A stretch of 64,000 nucleotides of DNA from Janthinobacterium sp. UMAB-56 (GTDB lineage: Bacteria > Pseudomonadota > Gammaproteobacteria > Burkholderiales > Burkholderiaceae_D), in contig NZ_LT607670.1 in NCBI RefSeq assembly GCF_900095265.1, positions 62,001 to 126,000 of the forward strand, given 5' to 3'. The notes under the pieces are model-generated. The model was given only the letters and a program-made list of their open reading frames with translations. It made no database searches and was not told the origin of the DNA. Positions 42,817-51,964 of this stretch are shown piece after piece; the first letter of the stretch is position 1; each line of letters begins with the position of its first letter. A program made the position numbers and the translations under genes.

Positions 42817-44039
42817 GCATCCGCCAGGGAAAGAAAGCGCATGGGATCAACCTGCCACTTGGCAGCGGACTCATGGCCGACGATCTTGTCGGCGCCGCCA
42901 AAACCAAAGCCGCGCGACAGGTCAACCGTCTCGGGCTTGATGTAAGTCTTGCTCTTCGTACTGAAAAACACATTCACCTTCGGCGCCAGCAGATTGCTTT
43001 CGTGCGCCTCGACGACAACGGCCAAGCGGCCCGATTCCAGCATCACCATGGTGCCGACCGGATAGATGCCCACGCAGCGCATGAAGTCCTGCGCGAATAC
43101 GGGGTTGAAATGAAATTTGCTCCACTCATAAATCTTGCGCAGCGCTTCGGCGGCGGCGATGCCCTTGTGATAGCTGCGGTCGGACGTCAGCGCATCGTAC
43201 ACATCGACGATGGCGGCCATCTGCGCCAGCTCGCTGATGGCGTCACCGGCCAGTTGGTCCGGGTAGCCGCTGCCGTCGCGCCGTTCGTGGTGGTGCAAGG
43301 CGATGTCGAGGGGAATCGCGCCCACCTCGGGCGACTGGCGCAGGATGTCATAGCCGTCGCGCGGATGGCGCTTGATCATGGCAAATTCTTCCGGCGTCAA
43401 AGGGCCGGGCTTGTTCAGCACGCTGTCGGGCACCAGGGCCTTGCCCGTGTCGTGCAGCAAGCCACCGAGGCCGGCCTGGTGCGTGATGGCCCCATCGACG
43501 CCGCGCGAGCGGCAAAATGCCACCAGCAGCGCGCACACGCTGACGGAATGCAAGAAGGTGTAATCATCCTTGCTCTTGATGCGCAACAAGCCGACGAGGG
43601 CGCCGGGATTGCGCAGGATCGATTCGGTAATATCTTGCACGGTGTGCTGCACGCGGTCGATTTCGACAGCCTTGCCCAGGCGCACATCGGCCATCACCGT
43701 GCGCACCAGGCTCACCGCCTGCCGGCGCACCTGCGTGGCGCGGGCCAGTTCCATGCCCAGCGACACGCGCGTGACCACCTGCGGCGGGGTGGCGATCTGC
43801 ACCAGCTCGCGCTCGGTGGCGGCGCGCGCCTGCGCCACGGTGGGCGCATCCTGCACATCGAGGCCCTTGCCGCTGTCGATCACCACGTCGTGGATGCCGG
43901 CCTGCACGATCTTGCGGATTTCATCATCGCTGCGCAACAGGAAACGGTTGCGCACGAATGGATGGGTCATCCAGTCGCAGCTGAGGTCGTGGATGTACAT
44001 GCCCACTTTTAATTGAGACGAATCAACTTTCTTGAGCAT
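42813..44039 (-). CDS. HD-GYP domain c-di-GMP phosphodiesterase
   Basis: A 408-residue cytoplasmic enzyme. An N-terminal DUF3391-like domain (KVDSSQLKVGMYIHDLSCDWMTHPF) precedes the HD-GYP domain: LLHDTGKALVP carries the HD pair, then LHHHERRDGSGYP the GYP loop and DVYDALTSDRSYHKG. It should hydrolyse c-di-GMP. Its stop overlaps the diguanylate cyclase stop tail to tail (CTAG at 42813-42816). ATG at 44039. It is divergent from the LysR gene. Confidence 0.92.
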   Translation of the reverse strand: MLKKVDSSQLKVGMYIHDLSCDWMTHPFVRNRFLLRSDDEIRKIVQAGIHDVVIDSGKGLDVQDAPTVAQARAATERELVQIATPPQVVTRVSLGMELARATQVRRQAVSLVRTVMADVRLGKAVEIDRVQHTVQDITESILRNPGALVGLLRIKSKDDYTFLHSVSVCALLVAFCRSRGVDGAITHQAGLGGLLHDTGKALVPDSVLNKPGPLTPEEFAMIKRHPRDGYDILRQSPEVGAIPLDIALHHHERRDGSGYPDQLAGDAISELAQMAAIVDVYDALTSDRSYHKGIAAAEALRKIYEWSKFHFNPVFAQDFMRCVGIYPVGTMVMLESGRLAVVVEAHESNLLAPKVNVFFSTKSKTYIKPETVDLSRGFGFGGADKIVGHESAAKWQVDPMRFLSLADA

Positions 44040-44177
44040 GCTGTCATCCCACAAGTACACGGCTGGAGCACCGAAGGCGCTAGAATGAGTATAACAAAAT
44101 TGTTATTCTGCCGGTCGCGTTCGGCGCCGCGGCGCAACAGCCTGTTTTTTCCGATCACCGCACCGCGTCTGGGACCC

Positions 44178-45119
44178 ATGGAACTGCGCCAACTACGCTA
44201 CTTTGTTGCCATCGTCGACCACGGCTCGCTGTCGCGCGCGGCCCTGATCCTGCACGTGGCGCAGCCGGCCCTGACGCAGCAGTTGCGCCAACTGGAAGAG
44301 GAACTGGGCGTGCAGCTGCTGCACCGCTCGGCCCAGGGCGTGCTCAGCACGGATGCGGGCAAGGTGTTTTACGAACATGCGCAGGCGATCCTGAAACAGG
44401 TGGCCGACGCCCGCTCGGCGGTCACGCAAAGCGCCACGCGGCCGTCCGGCAATGTCACCCTGGGCTTGCCACACAGTATCTCCGGCGCACTGGCCCTGCC
44501 CTTGCTGCTGGCCGCGCGCGAACGCTATCCCGAAATCACCCTGCAACTGACGGAAGAAATCACGGGCAATCTGAACGAACAATTGAAATCGGGCCGCATC
44601 AACCTGGCCGTGCTGTTCGACGATGGCCAGCTGACACCCTTTGCCTGCATCCCCCTGGTGGAAGAAGAGATGCGTTTTATCTGCCGCAGCGATTCGCCGT
44701 TCGCGCCCGCCGGCCACGCCATGTCGTTCCAGCAAGCCTTGAGCGCCACCCTGATCCTGCCGGGCCTGCAGCATGGCGTGCGCCCGCGCATCGACAGCCG
44801 CGCGCGCGAACTGGGCCTGGAGACGGTGAACGTGATCGAGATCAACTCGATCGCCATCCTGAAATCGGCCATCCTGGCCGGCATGGGCGCCACCATCCTG
44901 CCGGCCGCGCCCCTGCTGGCCGAACTCGACAGCGGCGCCATGCGCAGCTACGCCATCCACAGCCCCGTCCTGTCGCGCACGGTGGCCCTGTGCGCGTCAA
45001 AAAACATTCCCCTGACGAATGCAGGCAATGCCGTGAAAAACCTCGTACTGCAAGTGGCCGCCGAACTGTGCGGCAGCGGGCGCTGGGCGGGGGCGAACGT
45101 GCTCTCGCCCATGACATAA
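44178..45119 (+). CDS. LysR family transcriptional regulator
   Basis: A 313-residue LysR regulator. The HTH is MELRQLRYFVAIVDHGSLSRAALILHVAQPALTQQLRQLEEELGVQLLHRSAQGVLSTDAG, in the form seen in Nac/CbbR-like members. The effector domain contains LTEEITGNLNEQLKSGRINLAVLF and the C-terminal LILPG...LAGMGATILPA. ATG at 44178 is used; upstream frame extension lacks similarity. It is next to the indolepyruvate oxidoreductase gene, with an AT-rich palindrome between them that it may bind. Confidence 0.92.
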   Translation: MELRQLRYFVAIVDHGSLSRAALILHVAQPALTQQLRQLEEELGVQLLHRSAQGVLSTDAGKVFYEHAQAILKQVADARSAVTQSATRPSGNVTLGLPHSISGALALPLLLAARERYPEITLQLTEEITGNLNEQLKSGRINLAVLFDDGQLTPFACIPLVEEEMRFICRSDSPFAPAGHAMSFQQALSATLILPGLQHGVRPRIDSRARELGLETVNVIEINSIAILKSAILAGMGATILPAAPLLAELDSGAMRSYAIHSPVLSRTVALCASKNIPLTNAGNAVKNLVLQVAAELCGSGRWAGANVLSPMT

Positions 45120-45189
45120 GTATTTCTTATACCCCCATCTCCAAAGCGTATTTGCCCCTTCCTCCTGCGCGTTCTACACTGACCATATT

Positions 45190-45213
45190 AACTATTTTAA
45201 ATTTAAACTAGTT
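45190..45213. promoter_or_regulatory. AT-rich 24-base palindrome between lysR and the oxidoreductase
   Basis: Outer AACTA/TAGTT and inner TTTAAATTTAAA share one centre (45201/45202), with one mismatched pair only. It is 101 bases before the oxidoreductase ATG, in the 194-base gap. LysR-type sites are AT-rich interrupted dyads, so this is a good operator candidate for the adjacent regulator, by position. Confidence 0.6.
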
Positions 45214-45313
45214 ATGTGCCGCCCACACGCGGCCATCCCGTCTGCACAGCGCGCGCCTTACCGGGCGCGCACCTTGTACAGCCGTTATCTGAAACACCCT
45301 TTTGGAGACAGCC

Positions 45314-48300
45314 ATGTCCGTGACCACGGAAAACGGCTCCGCAGCGTTCGCTAGAAACGCCGGTGCCGCGCCATCTACACCGCTTGAACCTTCCCGCTTG
45401 ACCAGCGTCAGCCTCGACGACAAATACACGGCCACTTCCGGCGCCATCTTCCTGTCCGGCATCCAGGCCCTCGTGCGCCTGCCCATGATGCAGCGCCTGC
45501 GCGACCAGGCAGCTGGCCTCAACACGGCCGGCTTCATTTCCGGCTACCGCGGCTCGCCGCTGGGCGGCCTCGATGAAAACCTGTGGAAAGCCAAGCAGCA
45601 ACTGGAAGCACACCACGTGCAGTTCGTGCCCGGCGTCAACGAAGACTTGGCGGCCACGGCCGTCTGGGGTTCGCAGCAGGTCGACCTGATCGGCCCGGCC
45701 AAGTACGACGGCGTGTTCGCCATGTGGTACGGCAAGGGCCCGGGCGTGGACCGCTGCGGCGATGTCTTCAAGCACATGAACCATGCTGGCACAGCCAAGC
45801 TGGGCGGCGTGCTGCTGGTGGCTGGCGACGACCATGGCGCGTATTCGTCGACCCTGCCGCACCAGTCCGACCATTTGTTCTCGGCCTCGATGATCCCCGT
45901 CTTGTATCCATGCAATGTGCAGGAATACCTGGACCTGGGCATCCATGGCTGGGCCATGTCGCGCTTTTCCGGCTGCACGGTGGCCTTCAAGGCGCTGGCC
46001 GACACGGTCGAATCGTCGGCTTCCATCGATGCCGACCCGTTCCGCGTGGAAGTGAAGATTCCGCAGGATTTCATCATGCCCGAAGGCGGCCTGAACGCGC
46101 GCCTGTCGAGCATCCCGCTGGGCCAGCAAGCGCGCAACCAGGAAGCGCTGATGCAAGATTACAAGATCTATGCGGCCCTGGCCTACGCACGCGAAAACAA
46201 ACTCAACCACACCACCATCGATAGCCCGAACGCCAAGCTGGGCATCATTGCTTCGGGCAAATCCTACCTGGACGTGCTCGAAGCCCTGGAAGAGCTGGGC
46301 ATCGACGAGAAGATGGCGGCCGACGTCGGCATGCGCCTGTTCAAGGTGGCCATGCCATGGCCGCTGGAACCGGACAGCGTGCGCGAATTCGCGCAAGGCC
46401 TCGATGAAATTTTAGTCGTCGAAGAGAAGCGCCAGATCGTCGAATACCAGCTCAAGGAACAGCTCTACAACTGGCGCGACGACGTGCGCCCGCGCGTGAT
46501 CGGCAAGTTCGATGAAAAAGGCGAATGGGTGGCGCCGCGCGGCGAATGGCTGCTGACGTCCAAGGCGGACTTTTCCGTCTCGCAGGTGGCGCGTGTCATC
46601 GCCAGCCGCATCGCGCGCCTGATTTCCGACCCCGTCACCTGCGACCTGATCAAGGCAAGATTGAGTTTCCTCGATGCCAAGGATGCGGTATTGAAGAAGG
46701 CCGTGAATACGCCATTCCGCCCCGCCTTCTACTGCTCGGGCTGCCCGCACAATACCTCGACCAAGGTGCCGGACGGCAGCCTGGCGCTGGCCGGCATCGG
46801 CTGCCACGTGATGGCGACCTCGATCTACCCGGAAATGAACAAGCTGACCACGCACATGGGCGGCGAAGGCGCGCCGTGGATAGGCCAAGCCGCGTTCTCG
46901 GAATTGCCGCACGTGTTCCAGAACCTGGGCGACGGCACGTATTTCCACTCGGGCTACCTGGCCATCCGCGCCGCGCAAGCGGCCAAGGTGAACATCACCT
47001 ACAAAATTTTGTACAACGATGCCGTCGCCATGACGGGCGGCCAGCCCGTGGACGGCTTGATCACCGTGCCCATGATGGCGCAACAGGTGGCGGCCGAAGG
47101 CATCGCCCGCATCGCGCTGGTCACGGAAGATTTATCGCGCTACAGCGACCGCTCCAACCTGCCCGCCCACGTGACCTTGCACGACCGCAAGGACATGGAT
47201 GCCGTGCAGCGCGAATTGCGCGAGGTACAAGGCGTGTCCGTGCTGATCTACGACCAGACGTGTGCGGCCGAGAAACGCCGGCGCCGCAAAAAAGGCGAGT
47301 ACCCGGACGTGGCCAAACGCATGGTCATCAACGACGCCGTCTGCGAAGGCTGCGGCGACTGCGGCGTGCAATCGAACTGCGTGTCGATCTTGCCAAAAGA
47401 AACGGAATTTGGCCGTAAGCGCAGCATCGACCAATCCTCGTGCAACAAGGATTACTCGTGCGCCAAGGGCTTTTGCCCCAGCTTCGTCACCGTAGAAGGC
47501 GGCAGCCTGAAGAAGACGAAAACAGGCGCCGGCAAGCCGGGCGAGACGGACAACTTCGGCCCGCTGCCGGAGCCTACCCTGCCCGCTTGCGACGCGCCCT
47601 ACAACATCTTGATTAACGGCATCGGCGGCACGGGCGTCATCACCGTGGGCGCCCTGATGGGCATGGCGGCGCACCTGGAAGGCAAGGGCGCCTCCGTGCT
47701 GGACATGACGGGTATGTCGCAAAAGAATGGTTCCGTCACCTCGCACGTGAAAATCGCCGCCTCCCCGGCGCATATCCGCGCCCAGCGCATCGCCACTGGC
47801 GAAGCGGACCTGATTTTAGGCTGTGACATGCTGACGGCTGGCGCGCAGGATGCCGTGTCAAAAATGCGTCCGGGCCGCAGCCTGGCCGTCGTCAACCTGC
47901 ACGAGCAGCCGCCGGGCACGTTTGCGCAAAATGCCGACTGGCAATATCCAACGGCGGAAGTACGCCAGCTGATCGAGGAATCCGTGGGCGGCGCGGACGC
48001 GGCCGACTTCATCGACGCCACGAAACTGGCCACGGCGCTGATGGGCGATTCCATCGCCGCCAACCTGTTCATGCTCGGCTACGCCTGGCAAAAGGGCCGC
48101 ATCCCCTTGACGGAAGCGGCCTTGCTGCGCGCTATCGAACTCAATGGCGTAGGCATCGCGTCGAACAAGAAAAGCTTTTTGTGGGGCCGCCGTGCCGCCG
48201 TCGATGTACGCAAGGTGACACAGATCGCCACGCCGTCGCAAGCGATCCTCGTACAAATGCCGCAAAGCCTCGATAGCGTCATCAAGAAACGCGTGGAGTT

Positions 48301-48910
48301 CCTCACCGCGTATCAACATGCCGCATATGCGGAGGGTTACTTGACCTTGGTCAAACAGGTACGCGACCGCGAAAACACCCTGGGACTGGGCCAGAAGCTG
48401 TCGACGGCTGTCGCCAAGAGCTATTTCAAGTTGCTGGCCTACAAGGATGAATACGAAGTGGCGCGCCTGTACACGGATGGCCGTTTCGTGGAGCAATTGC
48501 AGCAGCAGTTTGAAGGCAGCTTCTCCGTGAAATTCAACCTGGCGCCGCCGCTGTTCGCGAAAAAAGATGCCAAGGGCCACCTCGTGAAAGCGGAGTTCGG
48601 TTCCTGGATGTGGCGCGCCTTCAAGCTGTTGGCGAAAGCAAAAGGCTTGCGCGGTGGCACCTTCGACGTCTTCGGCTACACGGCTGAACGCAAGATGGAA
48701 CGCGCGCTGATCGTCGAATACCGCGAACTGCTGGCCGGCCTGCTGGCCAACCTGACGGCGGAAAACCTGGCGACCTGCGTGGAACTGGCATCGCTGCCCG
48801 ACAAAATCCGCGGCTTCGGCCACGTCAAGGAAGCGGCCGTCGCCACGTATCGCCAGGACAAGGCGCGATTGCTGGCGGTGTTGGCCGAGGGAACGAAGCA
48901 CGCGGCATAA
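45314..48910 (+). CDS. Indolepyruvate ferredoxin oxidoreductase, fused subunits
   Basis: A 1198-residue enzyme that oxidatively decarboxylates aryl pyruvates (indolepyruvate, phenylpyruvate) from aromatic amino acids to acyl-CoA. The alpha region has FISGYRGSPLGGLDENLW (about 80), the TPP-binding part contains CSGCPHNTSTKVPDGS (about 472) and GDGTYFHSGYLAIRAA. A Cys cluster CEGCGDCGVQSNC (about 675) could bind iron-sulfur. The gamma domain is NILINGIGGTGVITVGALMGMAA (about 763). ATG at 45314 with GGAG. Fusion of alpha, beta and gamma is typical of Proteobacteria. Confidence 0.93.
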   Translation: MSVTTENGSAAFARNAGAAPSTPLEPSRLTSVSLDDKYTATSGAIFLSGIQALVRLPMMQRLRDQAAGLNTAGFISGYRGSPLGGLDENLWKAKQQLEAHHVQFVPGVNEDLAATAVWGSQQVDLIGPAKYDGVFAMWYGKGPGVDRCGDVFKHMNHAGTAKLGGVLLVAGDDHGAYSSTLPHQSDHLFSASMIPVLYPCNVQEYLDLGIHGWAMSRFSGCTVAFKALADTVESSASIDADPFRVEVKIPQDFIMPEGGLNARLSSIPLGQQARNQEALMQDYKIYAALAYARENKLNHTTIDSPNAKLGIIASGKSYLDVLEALEELGIDEKMAADVGMRLFKVAMPWPLEPDSVREFAQGLDEILVVEEKRQIVEYQLKEQLYNWRDDVRPRVIGKFDEKGEWVAPRGEWLLTSKADFSVSQVARVIASRIARLISDPVTCDLIKARLSFLDAKDAVLKKAVNTPFRPAFYCSGCPHNTSTKVPDGSLALAGIGCHVMATSIYPEMNKLTTHMGGEGAPWIGQAAFSELPHVFQNLGDGTYFHSGYLAIRAAQAAKVNITYKILYNDAVAMTGGQPVDGLITVPMMAQQVAAEGIARIALVTEDLSRYSDRSNLPAHVTLHDRKDMDAVQRELREVQGVSVLIYDQTCAAEKRRRRKKGEYPDVAKRMVINDAVCEGCGDCGVQSNCVSILPKETEFGRKRSIDQSSCNKDYSCAKGFCPSFVTVEGGSLKKTKTGAGKPGETDNFGPLPEPTLPACDAPYNILINGIGGTGVITVGALMGMAAHLEGKGASVLDMTGMSQKNGSVTSHVKIAASPAHIRAQRIATGEADLILGCDMLTAGAQDAVSKMRPGRSLAVVNLHEQPPGTFAQNADWQYPTAEVRQLIEESVGGADAADFIDATKLATALMGDSIAANLFMLGYAWQKGRIPLTEAALLRAIELNGVGIASNKKSFLWGRRAAVDVRKVTQIATPSQAILVQMPQSLDSVIKKRVEFLTAYQHAAYAEGYLTLVKQVRDRENTLGLGQKLSTAVAKSYFKLLAYKDEYEVARLYTDGRFVEQLQQQFEGSFSVKFNLAPPLFAKKDAKGHLVKAEFGSWMWRAFKLLAKAKGLRGGTFDVFGYTAERKMERALIVEYRELLAGLLANLTAENLATCVELASLPDKIRGFGHVKEAAVATYRQDKARLLAVLAEGTKHAA

Positions 48911-48933
48911 GCGCGTCAGCTGGCCTGGACATC

Positions 48934-48966
48934 AAAACGCAGCGCCTCGGCGCTGCGTTTTTTTTC
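48934..48966 (+). terminator. Rho-independent terminator after the oxidoreductase
   Basis: AAAACGCAGCGC (48934-48945), loop CTCG, GCGCTGCGTTTT (48950-48961), then further T. The exact 12-base stem with A and T flanks works in both directions, so it should also end the convergent LacI transcript. Confidence 0.9.
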
Positions 48967-49978
48967 ATGCGTCGGGACAGCGCCCCACGGTGGCCCCCGG
49001 CAACAGCACCGGTTGCCAGATTTCCTGCAGCTTTTCCGGCGGCATGCCGGCCAGCAAGGATTGCAGCATCTCGACCATCTTGGCGCCGGCGCGGCGCAGG
49101 TCGGGCTGGGCTATGGTAGTGACGTTGATGCCGATCAAGGTGTCTTCCACACTGCCCCAGACGATGACGGATATTTCCTTGCCGATCTCGATGCCAGCAT
49201 CCATCAGGGCGCGCACCACGCCCACGCCGGACAAATGGTTGTCGACAATGACGGCGGTGGGACGCGGCGAGCAAGCCAGTAATTGCTGCATGGCCTGGTA
49301 ACCGCTGCGGCGGTCGAAAGTATTATCGAGAAAATAACGGGGATCGAGCTGCAAGCCACCCTGCGCCATGCAGCGGATAAAACTTTCCTTGCGCTCATAG
49401 GCAAAATGCAAATCCAGCGGCGCGCTCAGCAGGGCGATGCGCTGGTGGCCATGCGCCAGCAGGAAGGACAGGGCCAGGTCGATGCCCGTATCGTTGTCGT
49501 AGTCAAAATACGCATAGGGCGCGTCGATGCGCGTGCGGCCATTCGCGACAAAAGGAAAACCCACCTTCGTCAGGTAGGCGATACGCTCGTCGACCACCTT
49601 GGTGCGGCCCACCACCAGGCCGTCGACCTGGCGCCCGCGCACCATGGTTTCATACGAGGGCTGTTCGTTTTGCGGCGACACGGGGGCGATGATCAGGCTC
49701 ATCTTTGACGCTTCCACGGCATCGGACATGCCATTCACCACGGAAAGAAAGACGCTGTCGCCCAAGTCGCTGGGCAGCAGGGGATAGATCATGCCCAGCA
49801 CATTGGTGCGGCCGACGGCCAGGCTGCGCGCCAGCGGGTTGGGCCGGTAGCCGACTTTCTTGGCGGCGGCCAGGACGATTTCACGGGTGCGGGAATTGAC
49901 TTCCGGATAGCCGTTCAACGCCCTGCTGACTGTCGTTTTCGACATGCCGAGGGCAATTGCGAGGCTCTTGAGATTCAT
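48965..49978 (-). CDS. LacI family transcriptional regulator
   Basis: A 337-residue LacI/PurR regulator. HTH: MNLKSLAIALGMSKTTVSRALNGYPEVNSRTREIVLAAAKKVGYRPNPLARSLAVGRTNVLGMI. The periplasmic-binding-like core follows, with GLVVGRTKVVDERI and a C-terminal NVTTIAQPDLRRAGAKMVEMLQSLLAG. ATG at 49978 is used; the frame extends upstream to 50044 without similarity. It has no sugar gene next to it, so its target is unknown. Confidence 0.92.
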   Translation of the reverse strand: MNLKSLAIALGMSKTTVSRALNGYPEVNSRTREIVLAAAKKVGYRPNPLARSLAVGRTNVLGMIYPLLPSDLGDSVFLSVVNGMSDAVEASKMSLIIAPVSPQNEQPSYETMVRGRQVDGLVVGRTKVVDERIAYLTKVGFPFVANGRTRIDAPYAYFDYDNDTGIDLALSFLLAHGHQRIALLSAPLDLHFAYERKESFIRCMAQGGLQLDPRYFLDNTFDRRSGYQAMQQLLACSPRPTAVIVDNHLSGVGVVRALMDAGIEIGKEISVIVWGSVEDTLIGINVTTIAQPDLRRAGAKMVEMLQSLLAGMPPEKLQEIWQPVLLPGATVGRCPDA

Positions 49979-50342
49979 GTTAACTACCTGTCTGTGTGGC
50001 AAAAGAAACCAACTCTGACCGTCAATTATAGCCCAGAGCGCCAAGCAGGCCGCACATTACCGTGCACAGACATGGTAGAAAAACAACAATACATTGACTA
50101 TTTAAAGAGCAACATTTTAAATGTAAATAATTTCCTCTCGGCGCTGCGTACCATCGGCAATAGCATGCAAATCAAGGCTGTAAGCAACAGCGGGTACTCA
50201 CTTTGAAAAAGACTTTAGCAGCGTCGGCATGCCGCTAGCGCAAGGCCCCGTCTGCACGATAGCATTATCAATAAAACATAATTAGCTGGCACTGTGAGAG
50301 AATTTGTCCTACTCTTGATTCAGGTAAAGATTACCTGCAGAC
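49979..50342. other. Gene-free gap upstream of the LacI regulator
   Basis: About 360 bases, more AT-rich in the centre (50090-50150, TTTAAAGAGCAACATTTTAAATG). A 44-codon frame from ATG 50072 (MVEKQQYIDYLKSNIL...) reads somewhat protein-like but has no Shine-Dalgarno or family match. No palindrome resembling a LacI operator was seen near the LacI start. Confidence 0.4.
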
Positions 50343-50744
50343 ATGTCGCGCCCCAAGCCTGCTTTCTTGCTATTCCGCACACGCCTGGGCATACTTTCAA
50401 AGGTGAACAATGTGGTCACGCTAACGTCCGTCAACAACTTGCAAGCCTCGCTGGCCACGGCGCAACGCAGGGTTGAACAAGGCCAGAACCAGGTCCGGCG
50501 CGACAGCGAACAGCTGGCGCAAAGCCGCCAGTCACTGGCGCGGGAACAGGAATCGTTGAGCCAGACGCAGCGCAGCAGCCAGCAAGCGAAGGCCGAAGCC
50601 CCGGCCGCCGTCAAGGCGCCGCTACTGGACCAGGCGATCAAGGTGGCCGTACCGCAGCAGCTCAGCCAGGCGGCGCCAAAAAGCACACCCCAGCTGAATA
50701 GCTATGGCCAGGCCTTGGGCCGCCTGATCGATGTAAGGGCTTGA
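50343..50744 (+). CDS. Coiled-coil hypothetical protein
   Basis: Up to 133 residues; the start is uncertain between ATG 50343 and GTG 50403 (VNNVVTLTSVNNLQASL). The core (about 30-80) is a Gln/Arg/Ser-rich coiled coil (ASLATAQRRVEQGQNQVRRDSEQLAQSRQSLAREQESLSQ), then an Ala/Pro-rich linker and a C-terminal NSYGQALGRLIDVRA. Similar short proteins with this end seem common in the Oxalobacteraceae. Function unknown. No signal peptide in the short form. Confidence 0.65.
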   Translation: MSRPKPAFLLFRTRLGILSKVNNVVTLTSVNNLQASLATAQRRVEQGQNQVRRDSEQLAQSRQSLAREQESLSQTQRSSQQAKAEAPAAVKAPLLDQAIKVAVPQQLSQAAPKSTPQLNSYGQALGRLIDVRA

Positions 50745-50751
50745 TCCATTT

Positions 50752-51849
50752 TTACCGGGCCATCTCCTCTTCCAGCATGGCCAGCCACCATTTTTTACCC
50801 TTCTGCGGCTGCGCCAGGTCGACCGCCTCGCCCATCTGCGGTGTGGCCAGGTTCACGCCCTGCTTCGCCGCCAGTCCGGTGATGCGGTCGAACGGTTCAT
50901 GCCAGGCATGTAAGCCGAGGTCAAAAGTGCCGTTATGCACGGGCAGCAGCCACTTGCCGCGCAAGTCCAGGTGGGCTTGCAGGGTCTGTTCTGGCTGCAT
51001 GTGCACGTCCGGCCACAGCTTGTCATACGCACCCGTCTCGATCATGGTCACGTCGAAGGGCCCATATTTGTCGCCGATCTGCTTGAAACCGTCGAAATAG
51101 CCGGAATCACCACTGAAAAACACGCGCACGTCCGGTGCGTCGATGACCCACGAGGCCCACAGGGTCTGATTGCCATCAAACAAGCCGCGTCCCGAGAAAT
51201 GCTGTGATGGTGTCGCCACCAGTTTCACGCCGGCAATTGTAGTGCCTTGCCACCAGTCGAATTGCTGCACCTTGTCCTTGGGCACGCCCCATGTGACCAA
51301 AGTATCGCCCACGCCCAGCGGCGTGAGGAAGTGCTCGGTCTTGGCGGCCAGTTGCAACACGGCAGCATGGTCGAGGTGGTCGTAATGATCGTGCGACAGG
51401 ATGACGGCCTTGATCGGCGGCAAGTCGGCGATGCTGATGGGCGGCTGGTGAAAGCGTTTTGGTCCTGCCCACTGCACCGGCGAGGCGCGCTCGGAAAAAA
51501 CGGGATCGGTGAGGAAGAATGCATTGTTCAGTTTCAGCAGCAGGGTCGAATGGCCGAGACGGAACAGGCTGTTATCGGGCGCGGCCAGCAGTTGCGCCCG
51601 GGTCAAGGCTTGCACGGGAACGGCGGCGGCCGGCATCGTGCTGTCAGGCTTGTCAAACAAGAAGGTCCACAGCAGCTTGAGCGTGGCTGCCTTGCCCAGC
51701 TTGTGCATAGTCACGGGATTACGGAACTTGCCTTCGAGGCGTTGTGGCGATTCAGTCGGCGCGGCAGGCGCGGCGCGCAAGGTGCAAGAACTCATGATGA
51801 TCAGGACTCCCAGAAAGATGAGACGACGTGCGGCTACGTGCAAGTGCAT
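50752..51849 (-). CDS. Metallo-beta-lactamase-fold lipoprotein (UlaG/NAPE-PLD-like)
   Basis: A 365-residue exported hydrolase. The N-terminal lipobox is ...LIIMSSC (Cys at about 22). The metal motif HxHxDH is SHDHYDHLDH (about 148-157), and further ligands are probably in FFSGDSGYF and LLPVHNGTF. NSLFRLGHSTLLLKLNNAFFLTDPVFSERASPVQWAGPKRF is the marker of the L-ascorbate/phospholipase-D-like branch. It is divergent from a TetR gene and shares a palindromic operator with it, so it is probably TetR-repressed. Substrate not known. Confidence 0.88.
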   Translation of the reverse strand: MHLHVAARRLIFLGVLIIMSSCTLRAAPAAPTESPQRLEGKFRNPVTMHKLGKAATLKLLWTFLFDKPDSTMPAAAVPVQALTRAQLLAAPDNSLFRLGHSTLLLKLNNAFFLTDPVFSERASPVQWAGPKRFHQPPISIADLPPIKAVILSHDHYDHLDHAAVLQLAAKTEHFLTPLGVGDTLVTWGVPKDKVQQFDWWQGTTIAGVKLVATPSQHFSGRGLFDGNQTLWASWVIDAPDVRVFFSGDSGYFDGFKQIGDKYGPFDVTMIETGAYDKLWPDVHMQPEQTLQAHLDLRGKWLLPVHNGTFDLGLHAWHEPFDRITGLAAKQGVNLATPQMGEAVDLAQPQKGKKWWLAMLEEEMAR

Positions 51850-51886
51850 ATGTGGCCCAGTAAAAAATGTACAAGGATTTAATTAC

Positions 51887-51901
51887 ACTACACAGTGTAG
51901 T
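51887..51901. promoter_or_regulatory. TetR-type operator palindrome
   Basis: ACTACACAGTGTAGT: seven bases repeated inverted around one A, exact. It lies in the 115-base divergent gap between the MBL lipoprotein and TetR genes. On the minus strand it sits between a TTGAAA and a TGTAAT, a possible promoter with a long (19-base) spacer. Binding by the adjacent TetR would repress both directions. Confidence 0.75.
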
Positions 51902-51964
51902 TCCTATTTCAAGCAAAGTAAACCAGGAGGTGTAAAATATTGTTTTCAAAGGAGATTTCCCGCC

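Noticed and set aside
49994..50206. 70-codon frame upstream of the LacI regulator
   Set aside because: No ribosome site or similarity; an inner start at 50072 gives a protein-like 44 residues but evidence is too thin.
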